From positions 1-34,893 of the forward strand of contig JABDFB010000012.1 of assembly GCA_013286765.1 (NCBI GenBank): a DNA stretch of 34,893 nt. Reading direction: 5' to 3'. Positions 30,968 to 34,893 of the stretch are shown one piece after another. How positions within the stretch are numbered: position 1 is the stretch's first letter; the number at the start of each line of letters is the position of its first letter. Below the pieces are notes generated by a model. It searched no databases. It was not told where the DNA came from and worked only from the letters and a program-made list of their open reading frames with translations. This stretch comes from Deltaproteobacteria bacterium (GTDB taxonomy: Bacteria > Bdellovibrionota > UBA1018). The position numbers and the translations under genes are program-made.

Positions 30968-33277
30968 CTAATACCTGGGAACGCTAGTATCAACCTCGCG
31001 AGACCAGCGATCTATTCCGCCTTCTAGGTTTAAAAGCGTATTCGTAAATCCGGCGGATCGGAGCATTCCAATACAGTGTCGACTTCGGATGCCGTGGTGG
31101 CAGTAGACGACGATTTCTCGATCGTTTGGGATTTCATCGAGGCGATTTAAAATTTCGCCGAGTGGGATGAGCTTGGCCTTCAGATTCGCGATTTCATATT
31201 CCGAAGGTTCGCGGACATCCAGCAAAAGGGGAGGTCGGTCAGATTTAAGACGTAGATCGAGTTCTTTTGGCGAAATTCGTTCTTCCACAGGTTTATTTAA
31301 ATCTCCTTTGCTCATTTGATAGCATAACGACTCGTCGTAGTCGACTAAGTCAAAAATCTCGGGTTTCAAGCCACAGATCTTGCAGAGGGGGTTTTTCTCG
31401 ATCAGGAATTCACGGAAGTGCATTGCTAAAGCATCGTAGTGGAGGAGGCGTCCGATCAGAGGATCGCCCATTCCGGTAATCAGCTTAATTGCTTCCGTGG
31501 CTTGGATCATTCCGATCATGCCTGGTAAAACGCCGAGAACGCCAGCTTCCTGGCAGGGCGAAACCAGATCAGCTTTTGGCGGCTCGGGATAGAGACAGCG
31601 GTAGCATGGTCCTCCAGCTCCGCCCCCGCCAACTCCACGGTCTGATCGAAAAACCGTTGCACTTCCGGTAAATTGGAAGACACTTCCGTAGATGTGGATC
31701 TTTTTTTCCAGTACGCAATAGTCGTTAATTAAATAGCGAGTCGGAAAATTATCAGAGCCGTCGATAATAATATCGTAATAAAACAAAATTTGTTTTGAAT
31801 TCGTTGCTGTTAGTCGTTCAGAATAGCATTTCACTTCGACCCACGGATTAAGATCGTGTATCCGCTCTCGGGCGGACTCCGCTTTCGCATGTCCGATTGT
31901 CGAATAGCCATGTATTATCTGTCTTTGCAGATTCGAACACTCAACCTGGTCATTGTCTACAATGCCGAGAGTTCCAACTCCAGCAGCTCCCAAGTACAAC
32001 GCCGCGGAACTGCCAAGCCCGCCCGCACCCACGCAGAGAACGCGTGCGGCTTTGAGTTTTTTCTGGTTTTCAACGCCAAATTTTTTGATCAGGATATGTC
32101 TGGAATAATGTTGCAGTTCTTGAGCAGTGAGTTCCCACATTGTTTTTCCTATACGGGAGTCATACCGCAAACTGGAACCATAAATAACGTTTACGCCACT
32201 TTTCTTTTTGCTCCGGTCACTCCAACGCTTTCTCGCTCGGGCGGAACGGTTTTTCTGGTTCATCTTTGGAATATAAATCATGACCAGAATGGTTCGCGTG
32301 ATAGCCAGCAATGAGGGCGCAACTAGTAAGCCCAAAATTCCAAACCACTGGCCGAGAATAAGCATGAGGATGATTAACGGTGTTTCAGGGAGTTGAACGC
32401 GCTCACGCATAATCACCGGAACCAAAATATGTCCCTCTATTTGCTGAATCAATAAAAAGGAGCCGACCACCCAGAAGATTTTGTCGGACTGAGTTCCCAA
32501 GGTGACAATCGAAGTCAAAACTAGAGCAGCGATAGGTCCAACGTAAGGGATAATATCTAATAGGGCGGTAAGCAATCCGAAGAGTAGCCAGTATTCGATT
32601 CCGATCACCCAAAACGCAGTCGTCATTATCACACCAACGCTGCTCATCACCAAAAGCTGTCCTTTGAACCACCGGCGCAGCGCTCCGGCGATTCCTACAA
32701 AAACCTCAGTAGCTCGCGGTCGCAAGTAAGCCGGGAAGAGGAGGATAAGGCCGCGAAAATAGGAGTTTGAGTTAATCGCCAGATAGATGGCAATTACGGT
32801 AACCAAGACCATAAAGACAACGAAAGTGACCCCGAGCTGCACGCCCTGAAACAGCGTTCCCAGGGCCGTTTGGGCTGAACTACCGAAATCAAATTTATTG
32901 ATCTGGTCTAAGATCCAATGTTCGGTAGCCGCAAGAGTTTCCACCTTTGCCTTTAGAGTGGAGAAAATAGTAGGAGCCCGAGTAATCAGAGATTGAAATT
33001 GTTGGGAAACTAACCCAGCGAGAATATAAGAAAAGAGGGCAACGACACTGGTGCCCGAGATGAGTAGGAGAACTGCACCGACTCCTCTGGGAATGCGAAA
33101 TTTCTCTTTCATTATGTCAATTGCGGGTGTGATCAGCACTCCTGCTCCGACGCCTACTAGTGCGGCTATGACAATCTGCCTAGCCGTATAAAGGAGGAGT
33201 CCGGCTGCAATCAGACTGAGTGTCCAGAAAATGAGTAGAAATACTTGACCGATCGGGCGATAATAGGCTCTTTGCAT
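30968..33277 (-). CDS. AI-2E-type permease fused to MoeB/ThiF E1 enzyme with rhodanese domain
   Basis: 769 residues in one open frame. Residues 1-345 are a PerM/AI-2E exporter-like membrane protein, with the hallmarks LTALLDIIPYVGPIAAL and QQIEGHILVPVIMRERVQLP. A basic linker (NRSARARKRWSDRSKKK) leads to Met380, where a complete MoeB-type protein begins (MWELTAQELQHYSRH). It has nucleotide loop GAGGLG (417-422), zinc ligands Cys558/561 and Cys632/635, catalytic Cys575 (SPCQEAG), and a rhodanese domain with active Cys726 (VVYCHHGIRS). Such E1-rhodanese proteins adenylate and sulfurate carrier proteins (MoaD, ThiS or CysO type). Both halves are full length. An internal ribosome-binding site before Met380 may allow separate translation. 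Confidence 0.85.
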   Translation of the reverse strand: MQRAYYRPIGQVFLLIFWTLSLIAAGLLLYTARQIVIAALVGVGAGVLITPAIDIMKEKFRIPRGVGAVLLLISGTSVVALFSYILAGLVSQQFQSLITRAPTIFSTLKAKVETLAATEHWILDQINKFDFGSSAQTALGTLFQGVQLGVTFVVFMVLVTVIAIYLAINSNSYFRGLILLFPAYLRPRATEVFVGIAGALRRWFKGQLLVMSSVGVIMTTAFWVIGIEYWLLFGLLTALLDIIPYVGPIAALVLTSIVTLGTQSDKIFWVVGSFLLIQQIEGHILVPVIMRERVQLPETPLIILMLILGQWFGILGLLVAPSLLAITRTILVMIYIPKMNQKNRSARARKRWSDRSKKKSGVNVIYGSSLRYDSRIGKTMWELTAQELQHYSRHILIKKFGVENQKKLKAARVLCVGAGGLGSSAALYLGAAGVGTLGIVDNDQVECSNLQRQIIHGYSTIGHAKAESARERIHDLNPWVEVKCYSERLTATNSKQILFYYDIIIDGSDNFPTRYLINDYCVLEKKIHIYGSVFQFTGSATVFRSDRGVGGGGAGGPCYRCLYPEPPKADLVSPCQEAGVLGVLPGMIGMIQATEAIKLITGMGDPLIGRLLHYDALAMHFREFLIEKNPLCKICGLKPEIFDLVDYDESLCYQMSKGDLNKPVEERISPKELDLRLKSDRPPLLLDVREPSEYEIANLKAKLIPLGEILNRLDEIPNDREIVVYCHHGIRSRHCIGMLRSAGFTNTLLNLEGGIDRWSREVDTSVPRY
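32138..32152 (-). promoter_or_regulatory. Internal ribosome-binding site and start codon of the MoeB part
   Basis: On the minus strand TAGGAAAAACA precedes ATG at 32140-32138, in frame with the upstream permease. The same 11 bases precede the rfbB ATG at 2706. This is the natural N-terminus of MoeB proteins, so a separate 390-residue product is plausible. Confidence 0.55.
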
Positions 33278-33338
33278 AACAATACCTTATGCAAAGCAAT
33301 GAGTGTACCTGTCAACTCAACTTTGAGAGTTGACCAGT

Positions 33339-33737
33339 TTACTGACCCTTCATCTCTTTTTCGATCTGAGAAATTCGGCTGCGGCAGGAGGGAGCGAGCT
33401 CATTAAAGTGCTCTTCGAGGCATCCAATGAGGCCTTGTTCGATCGTTTTTTCGCCGCAAAATTCGTAAGCTGTCTCGGCACAGTCATTGATTGCTGCGTC
33501 AGAATTCTCGAGGGCTTTGAATTCTTTTAGGCAGGCTGGCGAGAGGTCTTTTCGATGCTTTTCGACACACTTTCCAAGTCCTTTGCCTAGAGTTTTGTCA
33601 GCGCAAAACGTGGAGAAGTCTTTTCCGCAACCTTCCTTCGTTTGGGATTTTGGACTTGCCAAGGATGAAGCTCCGGAAAGAGCGAATAGAGTTAGTGCAA
33701 GTAGAGGTAGGAGGCGGCGAATAGTCAACGTTAGCAT
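33339..33737 (-). CDS. Exported protein with two Cys-rich GLG1-type repeats
   Basis: 132 residues with a signal peptide ending near SLA-SPK. Eight cysteines lie at 37, 45, 57, 69 and 86, 94, 106, 118, giving two repeats with identical spacing C-x7-C-x11-C-x11-C. This spacing, with FC and GLG/GLI before the third Cys and LSPAC/LAPSC at the fourth, matches the cysteine-rich repeat of Golgi apparatus protein 1 (GLG1; Pfam Cys_rich_FGFR), which also occurs in bacteria. Each repeat probably forms two disulfides in the periplasm. The role in bacteria is not known. It has its own promoter. Confidence 0.8.
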   Translation of the reverse strand: MLTLTIRRLLPLLALTLFALSGASSLASPKSQTKEGCGKDFSTFCADKTLGKGLGKCVEKHRKDLSPACLKEFKALENSDAAINDCAETAYEFCGEKTIEQGLIGCLEEHFNELAPSCRSRISQIEKEMKGQ

Positions 33738-33745
33738 AGCTCTAT

Positions 33746-33773
33746 TTTATACTCGCCGTTTCTTTTGAGGCAA
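33746..33773 (-). promoter_or_regulatory. Promoter of the GLG1-repeat gene, probably giving a near-leaderless mRNA
   Basis: On the minus strand TTGCCT (33768-33773) and TATAAA (33746-33751) are separated by 16 bp. The predicted start lies at about 33738-33741, directly before the ATG at 33737, so little or no 5' leader is expected. Confidence 0.45.
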
Positions 33774-33837
33774 GGCTATTCTTGACAGCCAAGTTTGGCC
33801 TGATTCTGGAATAGCTAGGTCCAGGAGGAATGGTTTC

Positions 33838-34224
33838 ATGGCTTCACAAAAGGTTTCTAGAATTCAGGAAAGACAACAACAGAGTATAAAAGTTAGTCGT
33901 CGAGAACGGCTTCAGTCGGCGAACTTGGCAAATCGCATTTCGGAAGTTTCCCGCAGAATTCCATCTTTGAGCAGTCTTAGAAGTTCTTTGCGCAGTACTC
34001 TCAAAAGTACCAGAGGTAGGGTGAGAGGCAGAGTGAACAGAATTAAACTCAGTCGTGCGCCTTGGCCTGCCATTGGGGCAGCTTTGGCGGGTGGCGTTGG
34101 AATTACGGCCGCTGCGACTGTTGGTGTGGGCGAACTGGCCTTGGGCCTAGCCGCAAGTTATGCGACTTACCGAATGCTCAGAGAACGGCGGTCTTCGAAG
34201 CATTTGCTCAATCGGAAAGAATAA
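33838..34224 (+). CDS. Small basic membrane-associated protein, unknown
   Basis: 128 residues. AGGAGG at 33823-33828 lies 9 bases before the ATG, and a perfect TTGACA (33782-33787) is a likely -35 box with a poor -10. The first 75 residues are very basic and Ser-rich, with many Arg (RIQERQQQSIKVSRRERLQ; RSTLKSTRGRVRGRVNRIK). A Gly/Ala-rich hydrophobic segment follows (PWPAIGAALAGGVGITAAATVGVGELALGLAASYATY, residues 75-111), long enough for a helical hairpin in the membrane, then a basic tail. The Arg-rich part could bind nucleic acid or acidic lipids. No family recognised. Its end overlaps the converging kinase gene by 17 bp. Confidence 0.65.
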   Translation: MASQKVSRIQERQQQSIKVSRRERLQSANLANRISEVSRRIPSLSSLRSSLRSTLKSTRGRVRGRVNRIKLSRAPWPAIGAALAGGVGITAAATVGVGELALGLAASYATYRMLRERRSSKHLLNRKE

Positions 34225-34893
34225 CAGGCACCCATTCTGCCATATTCTTTGGAATGATCGAGATCCCCATTTTAGCGCAACGGAGCTGGATGGCTCTTTC
34301 TTCGAACCGGCTGGTAACGAGGACAGAGTCTTTTGCAATATCTAGCTCTTCGATGAAATCGAGTCCAGTTTCTGAAGTGCCAAGGATTTCATAGTCCACC
34401 AGAAAAAGAGGACGTCCTGAAGATTGGCTCTCGAGAGAGAGGGTGAAACTGACCAATTCTTGCGGATTCGAAAAAAGCATGAGAACGAACTGTTCTGAAA
34501 TTTGTGCAAATCGTCTCCGCCAAACCATGTGAATGCTAGGGTCATCGTCTAAAACTACGACGGGAGTTGTTAATTTCACCCGAATCTCCGATAGAAACCA
34601 GGGCGGCGGAGATGCCTTTGGCAAAAAGAGCGAAATTTTAGTGCCCTGCATTGATCCCAATTGGGTGCTCATTTTCGGGTGGTCGGATTCAATTTTGAGC
34701 GACCCATTCCAGCCTTCTACGGCGGTTTTGGAATAATAGAGGCCTAAACCGCTGCCTCCGATTTTACCAAAGGACACGCCTTTTCGACCGATATTCGGTA
34801 GAATCTCACAGGGAATACCTCGGCCATTGTCTATCACTTGTATGCGTATCTGATCTTCGTCCAAACTCTCTATTTCCAAATGGACCCGTGATG
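34208..34893 (-). CDS. Hybrid sensor histidine kinase, C-terminal part (ATPase and receiver domains), cut by the window edge
   Basis: The frame is open through the window end, so the gene continues beyond it; the first TTG in the visible part (34879) is not a credible start. The visible 227 residues begin inside the HATPase domain (VHLEIESLDEDQIRIQVIDNGRGIP, G1 box; GKIGGSGLGLYYSK, G2 box). They then carry a C-terminal receiver-like domain with the acidic pocket DDDPSIH, phospho-acceptor Asp in FLVDYEIL, Ser/Thr in VTSRFEE and Lys in SIIPKN. This ATPase-receiver order suggests an internal phosphorelay or feedback. The N-terminal sensor and dimerisation domains are not visible. It converges with the small basic protein gene. 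Confidence 0.85.
   Translation of the reverse strand, partial: SRVHLEIESLDEDQIRIQVIDNGRGIPCEILPNIGRKGVSFGKIGGSGLGLYYSKTAVEGWNGSLKIESDHPKMSTQLGSMQGTKISLFLPKASPPPWFLSEIRVKLTTPVVVLDDDPSIHMVWRRRFAQISEQFVLMLFSNPQELVSFTLSLESQSSGRPLFLVDYEILGTSETGLDFIEELDIAKDSVLVTSRFEERAIQLRCAKMGISIIPKNMAEWVPVILSD

Noticed and set aside
34879..34879. Start of the kinase gene at a TTG near the window end
   Set aside because: The frame continues through the edge with typical HATPase residues before the TTG, so the gene is truncated by the window, not started here.

Overview
The window looks like chromosomal DNA of a Gram-negative bacterium. It encodes outer-membrane beta-barrel proteins, lipoproteins, a TolC/RND efflux operon, a dTDP-sugar operon and many Sec-exported proteins. 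The base composition is moderate. Several protein types (an RlmM-like FtsJ methyltransferase, Cys-rich GLG1-type repeats, secreted Cys proteases) would fit a Bdellovibrionota/Oligoflexia-like or other deep proteobacterial lineage, but that placement is a low-confidence inference. I saw no rRNA, tRNA, CRISPR array, intact insertion sequence or phage gene.

Layout. 1-2706: the minus-strand operon rfbB-rfbA-rfbC, with 4-bp overlaps and no rfbD, and a possible 3' end of an outer-membrane protein on the plus strand. 2847-5612: envelope genes (a beta-barrel protein, a 42-residue lipoprotein-like peptide, an 8-Cys secreted protein, a secreted metallophosphatase). 5808-13915: the minus-strand operon marR - outer-membrane factor - RND - RND, with no membrane fusion protein. 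13961-14408: two copies of a palindromic repeat, the second lying inside the 5' end of a protease ORF. 14224-18172: two convergent exported Cys peptidases, one papain-like with an FN3 domain, the other caspase/legumain-like with HEAT repeats. 18300-20338: two convergent RNA-methyltransferase-like genes. 20357-24088: exported or hydrolase-like proteins on the minus strand, including a lipoprotein with a GYGMG nucleophile elbow, a Met-rich repeat protein and a type II thioesterase homologue lacking its catalytic Ser and His. 24466-27217: two transporters (EamA and APC). 27368-30950: four tandem exported proteins that appear to be a divergent, undescribed paralogous family. 30968-33277: an AI-2E-type permease fused in frame to a MoeB-rhodanese protein. 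33339-34893: a GLG1-repeat protein, a small basic membrane protein, and the C-terminal part of a hybrid histidine kinase cut by the window edge.

How the parts work together. The rfb genes make dTDP-4-keto-rhamnose for surface polysaccharide. The marR operon is probably a self-regulated efflux system that borrows an adaptor from elsewhere. The MoeB-rhodanese part would activate a sulfur-carrier protein. The strongest candidates for new biology are the four-gene Cys-motif family, the catalytically altered thioesterase, the permease-E1-rhodanese fusion, and the palindromic element that may supply coding sequence to a protease.
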